Below are positions 44,743 to 52,458 of a stretch of DNA of 64,000 nt, piece after piece. Numbering within the stretch: the first letter of the stretch is position 1; each line of letters opens with the position of its first letter. The position numbers were made by a program, and so were the translations under genes. The DNA is from Arenibaculum pallidiluteum (GTDB lineage Bacteria; Pseudomonadota; Alphaproteobacteria; Azospirillales; Azospirillaceae). Below the pieces are notes generated by a model that had not been told where the DNA came from, searched no databases, and saw nothing but the letters and a program-made list of their open reading frames with translations. The stretch is taken from the NCBI RefSeq assembly GCF_017355985.1, contig NZ_JAFIQU010000022.1, positions 24,318 to 88,317 of the forward strand, given 5' to 3'.

Positions 44743-45300
44743 ATGAGGACGACCTTGGAAAAGCGCCAAAAGGGGAAAATTCCGCATTCCGAGTGGCCGG
44801 CGATCCGAGCCCGCCATGCCTCGGGCGAATCCTTCGCGGGCATTGCGCGCGACTACGGCTGCACGGGTCCGGCGATCCGCTACATCATCGAACGTGGCCG
44901 GCATGCCGAAGCTCCCGTAGGCCCTGCCGAGATCCTGCCCGTGCCGGTGGAGGATCGGCCTGCCCCAGACGGGAAGGCCGAGCCCCGGCCGGCGGAGGTC
45001 CCTGACGGCGGATGGCGGGCGCGGCCGGACGCGGCGCAAGCGGCGGCATACGGCATCAATACCGAGCTGCGTCAGCGCGTCAGCAGTGACATCGCCTCCT
45101 TCCTCGCCAGTTTCGATTCCTTCCTCGACGCGGGCACAGCGGAGGACCTGGACAGCCTGCTGGACGCGACGGACCGTCTGATGCGTGCGACCGCGCGCAC
45201 GCGCATTGAGCTGGAGCGGATAAGGAGTCTCGAGGTCCGTCCCGCCAGCGGCGCATCGCCGGCGGCGGCGTTCCGTGCCGCTTCGCGCCGGCGGTCCTGA
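44743..45300 (+). CDS. HTH-domain protein, putative regulator
   Basis: A 185-residue protein. The N-terminus reads PHSEWPAIRARHASGESFAG then IARDYGCTGPAIRYIIERG, a resolvase- or MarR-like helix-turn-helix unit. A Pro-rich linker (about 50-85) precedes a helical region with NTELRQRVSSDIASFLASFD and DLDSLLDATDRLMRATARTR, likely for dimerisation. No ligand domain is recognised. Its AT-rich upstream region has the same kind of motif seen upstream of the sugar genes. It may be a local regulator of the polysaccharide locus; evidence is positional only. Confidence 0.6.
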   Translation: MRTTLEKRQKGKIPHSEWPAIRARHASGESFAGIARDYGCTGPAIRYIIERGRHAEAPVGPAEILPVPVEDRPAPDGKAEPRPAEVPDGGWRARPDAAQAAAYGINTELRQRVSSDIASFLASFDSFLDAGTAEDLDSLLDATDRLMRATARTRIELERIRSLEVRPASGASPAAAFRAASRRRS

Positions 45301-45416
45301 GACGGCAGGTCTGCGGCGCCGGGAGAGGATCCGCCCCGCCGACCCACCTCTCCCGTCGCACGCTCATCGCGCATTGGGCGCAATGCTCGTCGCACCCGGC
45401 GCGATGGCCGTTACGC

Positions 45417-46196
45417 CTACGCGCGATGGTTGGCCGCCTCCAGGATCAGGCACGTGATCTCGTCAGGGCGCGAGATCAGCGAGAGGTGGCTGGCCTTCAC
45501 CTCGATGGTCTTCGCGCCCATCCGCCGGGCCATGAATCGCTGGAGGTCGGGCTCGATGGTCCGGTCCTCCGTGGACACCGCATAGAAGCTCGGCTTCGAG
45601 CGCCAGGCCGCCTGCGTCGTCTTGCCGGTGAGCAGGGGCCTCTGGAAAGGCTGCTGGACGGCATACAGCACCTTCGCCTTCGCTTCCGGCAGGTCGCCCG
45701 CAAAGTCGCGCAGGAACGCCGCTTCGCTCAGCCGGCCCTCGTCCCCGTCGAAGACGATGCCAGCCGACGCCGGCGGGGTCGGGAAGGTCTTGGCGAGGGC
45801 GGTGTAGTCTTCCCCCGCATCCGGCGCGCGGGCGGCCACATAGACGACGGCCGAGACGTTGGGATGGAGGCCGGCCTGCGTCACGATCATGCCACCGAAG
45901 GAATGCCCGACCAGGACCGTCGGGCCGTCCTGGCGCGCCAGCACGCGCTCGGCAGAGGCAACGGCTTCCGGAAGCGTCGTGAGGGGGTTCTGGACGGAGG
46001 TGGTGTTCAAGCCACTCGCCTGCAGGCGGGCGATCACGTCGGTCCAGCAGGACCCGTCCGCGAACAGGCCATGCACGAAGACGACGTTGCGCGCAACGGT
46101 CGGCGTGGACGTCGCGGCCCAGCCGCGGCTCGCGACCAGCGAGGCCGCGGCGCCTGCCGCGAGGACGGTTGTGAAGGTACGGCGGTTGATCATCAC
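45417..46196 (-). CDS. Tat-exported alpha/beta hydrolase (EstC-like)
   Basis: A 259-residue alpha/beta hydrolase with a twin-arginine signal (MINRRTFTTVLAAGAAASL, cleavage after GWAA). Motifs: VFVHGLFADGSCWTDVI, nucleophile elbow VGHSFGG (Ser about 98), acid in STEDRTI, and catalytic His in KASHLSLIS. It resembles the EstC/hydroxynitrile-lyase-like group of periplasmic esterases. It is divergent from the ECF sigma factor gene with about 330 bases between, so it may belong to that sigma factor's regulon. Confidence 0.85.
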   Translation of the reverse strand: MMINRRTFTTVLAAGAAASLVASRGWAATSTPTVARNVVFVHGLFADGSCWTDVIARLQASGLNTTSVQNPLTTLPEAVASAERVLARQDGPTVLVGHSFGGMIVTQAGLHPNVSAVVYVAARAPDAGEDYTALAKTFPTPPASAGIVFDGDEGRLSEAAFLRDFAGDLPEAKAKVLYAVQQPFQRPLLTGKTTQAAWRSKPSFYAVSTEDRTIEPDLQRFMARRMGAKTIEVKASHLSLISRPDEITCLILEAANHRA

Positions 46197-46525
46197 ATTC
46201 TCCGATCTGCAGGTTCAGGAGAGCTTCAAGCGAGCTCGAAACGAGCGGCTCCCGAGCGAAGCGCGCACTTCATTGGAGTCTTTCGACGGCACGGCCTCCG
46301 GCGTTACACGCCCGTGCCCGGTCTGAAACCAGAGAATTTCTTCTGCCCGGAATCGAGGCTTTGACTGCCGGAGGCCCGCTCCCACCGAGTCCCACTCCCG
46401 CCGCTTGCCGACAGCATCGAAAGGATCGAGGCTTGGTCCGGATGGCGCCCGGTCCGGGGCAGGGCGGAGAGACGTTTCTTTCGAGAGCGCGTAACAGGCA
46501 CGAGGCTGCGGACGAAGGGCACTGA
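46197..46525. promoter_or_regulatory. Divergent region, hydrolase / ECF sigma factor
   Basis: No gene is recognised. It must hold the promoters of both flanking genes. The right end carries GTAACA-N16-CGAA (46491-46516), which resembles the SigF-type promoter GTAACC-N16-CGAA described for the Caulobacter SigF/NrsF system. Confidence 0.5.
46491..46516 (+). promoter_or_regulatory. Candidate SigF-type autoregulatory promoter
   Basis: GTAACA (46491-46496), a 16-base spacer and CGAA (46513-46516) lie just before the sigma gene start at 46526. This matches the reported Caulobacter SigF consensus at 9 of 10 fixed positions, from memory. Transcription would begin almost at the start codon, implying a very short leader, which is the main reason for doubt. 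Confidence 0.4.
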
Positions 46526-47092
46526 ATGGATTCGCGCGAGGTGATCTGGGCACAGGCCATGCGGGCGGAGCGACAGGGCGATAGCGCCGCCTATGCGAGG
46601 TTTCTCACGGAATTCGCGAGATCGCTGCGCCGCGTCGTCCGCCTGCGCTTTCGCCAGCTCGGCCTCGGTGACCATGAGACCGAGGATATCGTGCAGGAAG
46701 TCCTGATCGCGGTGCATTCCCGACGCGGGCAGTGGGACGAGGAGAGGCCGCTGCTTCCATGGCTGAACGCGATCGCACGCTACAAGACGATCGACGCCAT
46801 GCGCCGGCTGCGGCGGGACCTCAGCAGGCGGGTGGACCTCTCTGACGAGCAGTGGTCGTCGATGTTCGCGGCATCGGAAAGCGATGTCGAGACCGGTGCC
46901 ATGGATGTAGAGAAGCTCATAGCCGAGCTCCCGCCGAGGCAGCAGTCTACCATCCGCGTGGTCGGCATAGAGGGCGCGTCGCATCGCGAGGCGGCGGAGC
47001 GCCTCGGCACCAGCGAGGGCGCGGTCCGGGTCGCGTTCCACAGGTCCCTGAAGAAGCTGATGGCGATCGCGCAGCGGAGGTTGGAAGGATGA
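46526..47092 (+). CDS. ECF RNA polymerase sigma factor (SigF-like)
   Basis: Sigma-70 family factor of 188 residues with only regions 2 and 4. Region 2 contains ETEDIVQEVLIAVHSRRGQW and PWLNAIARYKTIDAMRRLRR; region 4 contains LPPRQQSTIRVVGIEGASHR then EAAERLGTSEGAVRVAFHRS. It directs RNA polymerase to a small stress regulon. Its stop overlaps the start of an NrsF-type membrane protein gene, the usual partner that holds it inactive. Confidence 0.92.
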   Translation: MDSREVIWAQAMRAERQGDSAAYARFLTEFARSLRRVVRLRFRQLGLGDHETEDIVQEVLIAVHSRRGQWDEERPLLPWLNAIARYKTIDAMRRLRRDLSRRVDLSDEQWSSMFAASESDVETGAMDVEKLIAELPPRQQSTIRVVGIEGASHREAAERLGTSEGAVRVAFHRSLKKLMAIAQRRLEG

Positions 47093-47748
47093 GGCAGGGC
47101 AAGGCCGCCAGGCCGGTGCGGACCGACGATCTGATCCAGGGGCTGGCCATGGAGGCCGGCCAGAGCCGCGCTGGCCGGCTCTCCTTCGAGCTGGTCCTCT
47201 CGCTCGGCATCGTGGCAGCGATTATCGGCGCCTTCGCCATCGTGCTTCTGCTCGCAGGCCCGAGGCCCGGCCTGCCGTTACTGGCGCAGAGCTGGATCTT
47301 CCAGTTCAAGGTGATCGCGATGGTCTTGCTTGCCGGCGGTGCCGCATGGCTCGTCCGGGACGCGGCGAGGCCCGGCGCGCCGACACGGCTCGGCGGGGCC
47401 CTGGCGCCGGCCCTTCTGTTCCTGGCGGCGAATGTGGTCCTCGACCGCTCGGGTTATCCGCTTTCCGGCGCGCGCGCCCTGTCGGTCCCGGTCTGCGTCG
47501 GGACGATCGTGCTGGCCTCCCTGCCGGCTTTGATGCTGATGCTGGCAAGCATGCGGCGCGGCATTCCGACCCGGCTCGGCCGCGCGGGCTTCTTCGCGGG
47601 GCTGCTTGCGGGCACGCTTGGCGCCCTGGCCTACACGGTCGCCTGCGTGAACGACGGGGCGGCCTTCGTCTCCGTCTGGTACGTGGCAGCCATTCTCATC
47701 GTGGCCGGGCTCGGCGCCGTCGCCGGGCCGCGGGCGCTGGCATGGTAG
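47089..47748 (+). CDS. nrsF: NrsF-type (DUF1109) anti-sigma membrane protein
   Basis: A 219-residue membrane protein with six hydrophobic segments, of the NrsF/DUF1109 family. A cytosolic N-terminus (RTDDLIQGLAMEAG) precedes the first segment LSFELVLSLGIVAAIIGAF; such proteins sequester the paired ECF sigma until stress, in Caulobacter through conserved Cys residues. Here Cys occur in VPVCVG and VACVNDG. It is translationally coupled to the sigma gene (ATGA). Confidence 0.85.
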   Translation: MRQGKAARPVRTDDLIQGLAMEAGQSRAGRLSFELVLSLGIVAAIIGAFAIVLLLAGPRPGLPLLAQSWIFQFKVIAMVLLAGGAAWLVRDAARPGAPTRLGGALAPALLFLAANVVLDRSGYPLSGARALSVPVCVGTIVLASLPALMLMLASMRRGIPTRLGRAGFFAGLLAGTLGALAYTVACVNDGAAFVSVWYVAAILIVAGLGAVAGPRALAW

Positions 47749-47790
47749 ATCGCCGGCGCCGAGCCGCGGGGAGGCCGGGTCCGCCCTCCG

Positions 47791-48576
47791 CTAGAGCCCG
47801 AAGGTGCGCTGCTCCTCGGCCAGTATGGGCGAGAAGACGTTCGGGAAGTTCCTGATCATGTAGTGCCGGAGCTCCGCCGTGCGGCGTGCGCGCAGCATGT
47901 CCCAGAACTGCTCCAGTGAATCGACGCCGCACCACCACTCCGGATGCAGCAGGAGCTGGAGGCAGGGGCGGCGATCGTCGATCCATGCCATCACCGTCCG
48001 GTGGAAGGCCATGCTGCGGCGCGAATCCGACAGGTAGGAATCGGGATCGAAGACGCGGTCGTCATAGGCGCTGACGAAGCGCTGGTAGCGGCGGCCGAGA
48101 ACCTGGGGCGAAGGTCGATGGAAGCTCACCGCCCGGTCGATCCCGACGATCTGGCCAGCGACCCAGTCGAGGGTGCTCGCGATCGCCGGCTCCTCCCGGC
48201 CCACCAGCGTCTCGTCGATATGGACGCCCACGCAGTGCCCCATCTCGCGCAGCCGCCGGATAATCGCGAGCGTCCCGGGAACGAGGAAGGAATAGGTCTC
48301 GGCGTTGAGCTGGAAGAAGAAGTTGCCGGCGACGCCGTGCTCATGCTCGATCTCGCCGAGGCGCAGGGCCATGATCGGCGAGATGTCGACGTCGTGGCGC
48401 AGGCGGATGAGCGGAGTCGCGCGCTCCGCCGCGTCCACCGCCCGGTCGAGCCTCTGGAAGGAATAGCCGGACCGCAGGGCATGGGTGATCACGCCGCGGA
48501 AGGTGTCCTCCCGGAAGGGCTGGACCGGTTCCGCCGGCATTTCCGCCAGGGCGGCGGCGTCTTGTGTCTTTGGCAT
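47791..48576 (-). CDS. Polysaccharide deacetylase-like protein
   Basis: A 261-residue protein of the NodB-like carbohydrate esterase 4 fold. It keeps the first motif as LIRLRHDVDISP (catalytic Asp and metal Asp) and has GHCVGVHIDETL where the second motif His pair (HxxxH) is expected, then LQLLLHPEWW as the late His motif. No signal peptide is seen, so it probably acts in the cytosol on a lipid- or nucleotide-linked amino sugar. It lies downstream of the glycosyltransferase gene on the same strand, 63 bases away. Confidence 0.75.
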   Translation of the reverse strand: MPKTQDAAALAEMPAEPVQPFREDTFRGVITHALRSGYSFQRLDRAVDAAERATPLIRLRHDVDISPIMALRLGEIEHEHGVAGNFFFQLNAETYSFLVPGTLAIIRRLREMGHCVGVHIDETLVGREEPAIASTLDWVAGQIVGIDRAVSFHRPSPQVLGRRYQRFVSAYDDRVFDPDSYLSDSRRSMAFHRTVMAWIDDRRPCLQLLLHPEWWCGVDSLEQFWDMLRARRTAELRHYMIRNFPNVFSPILAEEQRTFGL

Positions 48577-48639
48577 TGCTTCCGCTCTTCACGATGGATC
48601 GTACGTTCGCGCGGAACCGCCGCGCCGAGGCCGCGGCCG

Positions 48640-49881
48640 TCACCGGGCTCCGGCATGGTCCGTTCCCTTGCCCAGGCGTGGCCCGGCCGTCCCGGCCGGG
48701 TCCGCCGCGAGGACGCCGCCGAGCCGCTGCGGCGGACCGAGGAGCCGCTCATACAAGCGCACGAGCTCGCGTTCCTGGCTCTCCCAGTTCAGCGAGCCCT
48801 CGACGAGGCTGCGGCCGCGCCGGCCCATCTCCTCCGCCTCCTCGGGATGCCCGAGAAGCCATCCGATGGCGGCTGCGATGGCGGTCTCGTCACGCGGCGG
48901 CACGCACAACCCGCATCCGTTGCGCTCGACCAGATCCCGGAAGGCCGGAAAGTCGGCGGCCAGGACCGGAATGCCCGCCGCCATGTACTCGAAGATTTTG
49001 AGCGGCTGGCTTTCCATGTAGTTGCGCTGCGGCCGGTAGAGCGCGAGGCCGAGGCGGGACTCGCCGTAGAGACGCTCGATCCCCGGGCGATCCTGGTGCC
49101 CGCGGTAGTCGGCTCTCGCCCAGCCCGGCATCGCGGCCAGCGCGTCCAGCAGGGACGGAGGGTCCGCGCTTCCCGCGAGCAGGAGCCGAGCCTCGGGAAA
49201 GCCGTCGAGGCGGCCCATGGCGCCGACGATCTCCACGATGCAGCGGTCCTGCGTGAGCCCGCCGGCATAGGCGATCCCCTGGCGCTCGCGATAGGGGATC
49301 CCGGACACGCCGGCCGCGGCCGGCGCCGGAGGATAGTTCTGCACCAGGACCGTCCGCCCGGGCGGGAAACGCCGTCCGATGGTCGGGGTCGCCGCGACGA
49401 CGCCCGAGAGAAGCCGCCCCGCAGTCCATTCCGCGCCAGCGGCGGCATGCGAGACGAGGCGGCGCAGGATCGGCGGGATCCAGTCCTTCGTCAGGATGTC
49501 GAGCGGCAGGTCCTCGTGCACGTCATAGACCACGCGCTTCCCGAGAAGGCGCAGCAGCACGCCCCAGGGGATCAGCTCGGGGTCGTGGAAATGGTAGACG
49601 ACGCCTCCGCGCCGGAGACCGGCAAGAACCACCTCGGCCGTCGTCCCCGCCATGCGCGCGAGGCGCCCGGAACGGCGCCTGACCGGTACGATGTCGACGC
49701 CGTGCCGCCGCGTGGCGCGGCATTCCTCGGCGGAGCGGGGATCCGGGACAACGAAGGCGACCGCATAGCCGGCACGCGCGAGACCCACGCACTCTCGCCA
49801 GAAGATTCGAGGGTCGTCGGCCTGGTGGGCCGAGGACAGGTGTATGACCTCGGCCCGATGGGGCTCCGTCCGCGGCGCCAT
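48640..49881 (-). CDS. Glycosyltransferase family 4-like protein
   Basis: GT-B glycosyltransferase of 413 residues. N-terminal AEVIHLSSAHQADDPRIFW resembles cytosolic hexosyl transferases that begin HLSSVHP.DVRIF. The donor domain has GIAYAGGLTQDRCIVEIVGA, LLLAGSAD, RGHQDRPG and PLKIFEYMAAGIPVLA with the E-x7-E-type acid. The start at 49881 has GGAGG about 11 bases upstream. It is divergent from wzc and shares an AT-rich upstream region with it. Confidence 0.85.
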   Translation of the reverse strand: MAPRTEPHRAEVIHLSSAHQADDPRIFWRECVGLARAGYAVAFVVPDPRSAEECRATRRHGVDIVPVRRRSGRLARMAGTTAEVVLAGLRRGGVVYHFHDPELIPWGVLLRLLGKRVVYDVHEDLPLDILTKDWIPPILRRLVSHAAAGAEWTAGRLLSGVVAATPTIGRRFPPGRTVLVQNYPPAPAAAGVSGIPYRERQGIAYAGGLTQDRCIVEIVGAMGRLDGFPEARLLLAGSADPPSLLDALAAMPGWARADYRGHQDRPGIERLYGESRLGLALYRPQRNYMESQPLKIFEYMAAGIPVLAADFPAFRDLVERNGCGLCVPPRDETAIAAAIGWLLGHPEEAEEMGRRGRSLVEGSLNWESQERELVRLYERLLGPPQRLGGVLAADPAGTAGPRLGKGTDHAGAR

Positions 49882-49940
49882 GCGTTCCCATCCTCCCCGT
49901 TCGACGCCTCGGCGCGCCAGGCAATGCCGGGCCACCCGGG

Positions 49941-50036
49941 CGTATCTTTTCTTATGATACACACGCGCCTTGCAAAAGCAAAAGATACGGGCCGTCCGCT
50001 GGGTTTGTTTACACCTTCGGATCGGTAAGATAACAT
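49941..50036. promoter_or_regulatory. Divergent promoter region of glycosyltransferase and wzc
   Basis: This AT-rich gap holds CGTATCTTTTCTTATGATAC (49941-49960), GTTTACACC and CGGTAAGATAAC (50023-50034). The last is an exact 12-base reverse complement of GTTATCTTACCG at 62550-62561, upstream of the third beta-helix gene. Confidence 0.5.
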
Positions 50037-50133
50037 GCCGGGCGAGGCGGCTGCGCGGGCGCCATCGGCGGCCGAAAGGACTGTCCGGGGCGGGCATCCG
50101 AAGCGGCGCATCCGAAAAGGACGGGGAAGGGCG

Positions 50134-52383
50134 ATGAGCGACGGGCGGGGTATGCTGATGGTACCGGCGTCTCACACTTCCCCGCCGGCAGGCGGCGAAA
50201 TTTCGTCGAGCGGCCCCGAGATCAGCATTTTCGAGGCGGTCCGGCGCCACAAGCTGATGGTGGCGGGACTCGTCGGGACCGCGACCATTGCCGCCATCGC
50301 CCTCGGCCAGTGCCTGACGCCGCTCTATTCGGCGGAAGCGGTCGTTCTGATCGAGCCACGGGAGCCCAGCCGCACCGCGCTGAGCAGCGATCCGACGGCG
50401 CTGCCGCCCTCGGAGGAGACGCTCAGGAAGAACGAAATCGCGGTCATACAATCGCGCAACCTGGCCGAAGAAGTCGTCGAGCGCCTGTCGCTCGAGGACG
50501 TCCCCGAGTTCAATCCGGTGCTGCGCCCCCCGGCGCTGACGGCCAGAATCCGCGGATGGATCGAGGCCAGGCTGGCCGCGCTGCTGCCGGCCGCGCTGCT
50601 CCCGACGCAGCGAGAGCCGCCGCCGGAATCGGAGGATCAGGCCACAGCCGGCGTCGTCGATTCTTTCCGCAGAAGCCTCGATACGATCTCCGGCGACGCC
50701 TCGCGCGTGGTCGGCATCCTTTTCCAGTCCGAGGATCCAGTTCGCGCCGCGCGCGTCGCGAACGCGGTGGCCGAGCAGTACATTTCGCAGAAGCGCGAGG
50801 CGGAGATCGCCGCGGCGACGAGTGCCATTCAGACGCTCGAAACGCGCATCGAGGAGATCGACAGGGAGATCTACGATACCGAGCGCCGCGTCGAGGAAGC
50901 CCGCAGGGAGAGCGAGGGCCGGCATGGCGGCAATGCCCGGACGCTGGCGGAGCAGTTCACCGAGATGAGCCGGCAGCTGGCCGCCGCGACCGGCGAGAGG
51001 ATGCGCCACGAGGGGCGGCTCGACCAGCTGCAGCGGGAGGGCGGGCGCCCGGGCGAGGCTGATGCGGCGGTGCTCGACTCGCTGCTCGTGCAGCGGCTCC
51101 AGGGCGACGCCGCGGTGCTGTCGGCCCGCATAGGCCAGATGCGGACGACCCTGGGCGAGAACCACCCCGCGATGATCCAGGCGCGTGCCGAGCTTCGGGA
51201 CCTGCGGGCGAGGATCGGCCAGGAGACCGACAAGATCATCGAATCGCGGCGCCGCTTGTGGGCCGACGCCGTCGAGAACGAAGCGCTGCTTCGCGCTGAG
51301 GTCGAACGGATCCGTGACCGACTCATGGAGGTCGAGGCCTCCGAGGTCGATCTCAGGGTCCTGGACCGCGAGGCCGCCGCGAAGCGGGCCCTGCTGGCGC
51401 AGCTCGTCGACCGGCTCAACGACACCAAGGCGCAGATGAACCTGATCCGCCTGCAGGGGCCGGAGGCGCGCCAGATCGCCCGAGCCGTCGTGCCGCCACG
51501 TCCGAGCTATCCCCCGAAGCTCGCGATGGCGGCGGTGGCGTTCCTGATGTCTGCCACAGCGGCCACGGTTCTGGCGGTGATGCGCGAGCGCGGGAACGAG
51601 TCCGTCCGAAGTCTCGTCCAGCTTCGCGCCCTGGCCGCGGCGCCCATCCTCGGTGCCGTCCCGGTCGTTCGGAGGCGCCGCCGCGGCCCGCCGCCCGTGC
51701 AGGTCCTGACGGACGCACAGTCCCCCCTCACGGAGAACCTGCGCGCGATCTGGTTCCAGATCGTCAGCGCCGCCCCTGCGTCCAGCAGGGTGGTGCTGAT
51801 CACGTCGTCGGTCGCCGGCGAGGGCAAGAGCAGCACGGCCGCATCGCTTGCCCGCGTGCTCGCTTTGTCCGGCCACCGCGTTGTGCTTGTCGATGCGGAC
51901 CTGCGCAACCCGACGGTCCACAAGGCCTTGGGCCTATCGGCCTCGCCCGGGATCGCGGAGGTCGTTCTGGACGGGCTCGACATCGCCGACGCCGTGCGCC
52001 GCGACGAGCCGTCCGGCTGCTTCGTGGTCACCTCCGGCAGGTCGGTTCCTTCCCCCGCCGACCTGCTGCAGACCGCCCGGTTCGCCGCGCTCGTCCGGGA
52101 GCTGTCCGCAGCCTTCGATGCCGTGATCGTCGACTCCCCGCCGATCCTCGCCGTCCATGACGCCGGTATTCTCGCGCTGCGCGCGCACATGACCGTCATG
52201 GCCGTCCGGTGGCGCTCGACCAAGGTCCCGGCCCTTGTCGCGGCGCTGCAGCGCCTGCGGGACCTCAGGACGCCGATCGGGGGCGTCGTGATGACGATGG
52301 TCGACGGGCCGGAATACCGCTCGCTCCGCTACGAGGAATCGGATGCCTTCGCGATTCCCTTCAACAGGTGGCTCGCAAGGTGA
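50134..52383 (+). CDS. Wzc/GumC-type chain-length regulator with tyrosine kinase domain
   Basis: A 749-residue inner-membrane protein that controls polymer length and export. An N-terminal Wzz domain lies between two membrane segments (about 46-66 and 465-485) around a long coiled-coil periplasmic region (QTLETRIEEIDREIYDTERR). The cytosolic BY-kinase domain has Walker A AGEGKSS (Lys about 565), Walker A' VVLVDADLRNPT and Walker B AVIVDSPPIL. The C-terminal tail has few tyrosines (PEYRSLRYEE), fewer than E. coli Wzc. The start at 50134 has GGAAGG upstream. It begins a rightward operon with asnB-like. Confidence 0.9.
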   Translation: MSDGRGMLMVPASHTSPPAGGEISSSGPEISIFEAVRRHKLMVAGLVGTATIAAIALGQCLTPLYSAEAVVLIEPREPSRTALSSDPTALPPSEETLRKNEIAVIQSRNLAEEVVERLSLEDVPEFNPVLRPPALTARIRGWIEARLAALLPAALLPTQREPPPESEDQATAGVVDSFRRSLDTISGDASRVVGILFQSEDPVRAARVANAVAEQYISQKREAEIAAATSAIQTLETRIEEIDREIYDTERRVEEARRESEGRHGGNARTLAEQFTEMSRQLAAATGERMRHEGRLDQLQREGGRPGEADAAVLDSLLVQRLQGDAAVLSARIGQMRTTLGENHPAMIQARAELRDLRARIGQETDKIIESRRRLWADAVENEALLRAEVERIRDRLMEVEASEVDLRVLDREAAAKRALLAQLVDRLNDTKAQMNLIRLQGPEARQIARAVVPPRPSYPPKLAMAAVAFLMSATAATVLAVMRERGNESVRSLVQLRALAAAPILGAVPVVRRRRRGPPPVQVLTDAQSPLTENLRAIWFQIVSAAPASSRVVLITSSVAGEGKSSTAASLARVLALSGHRVVLVDADLRNPTVHKALGLSASPGIAEVVLDGLDIADAVRRDEPSGCFVVTSGRSVPSPADLLQTARFAALVRELSAAFDAVIVDSPPILAVHDAGILALRAHMTVMAVRWRSTKVPALVAALQRLRDLRTPIGGVVMTMVDGPEYRSLRYEESDAFAIPFNRWLAR

Positions 52384-52458
52384 GGATCAGGCGGGACCGC
52401 CGCGGGCCTGCATCGGCGGACGGCAGCAGCTTCAGGAGGCATCCGGAGGAGGACGGGC

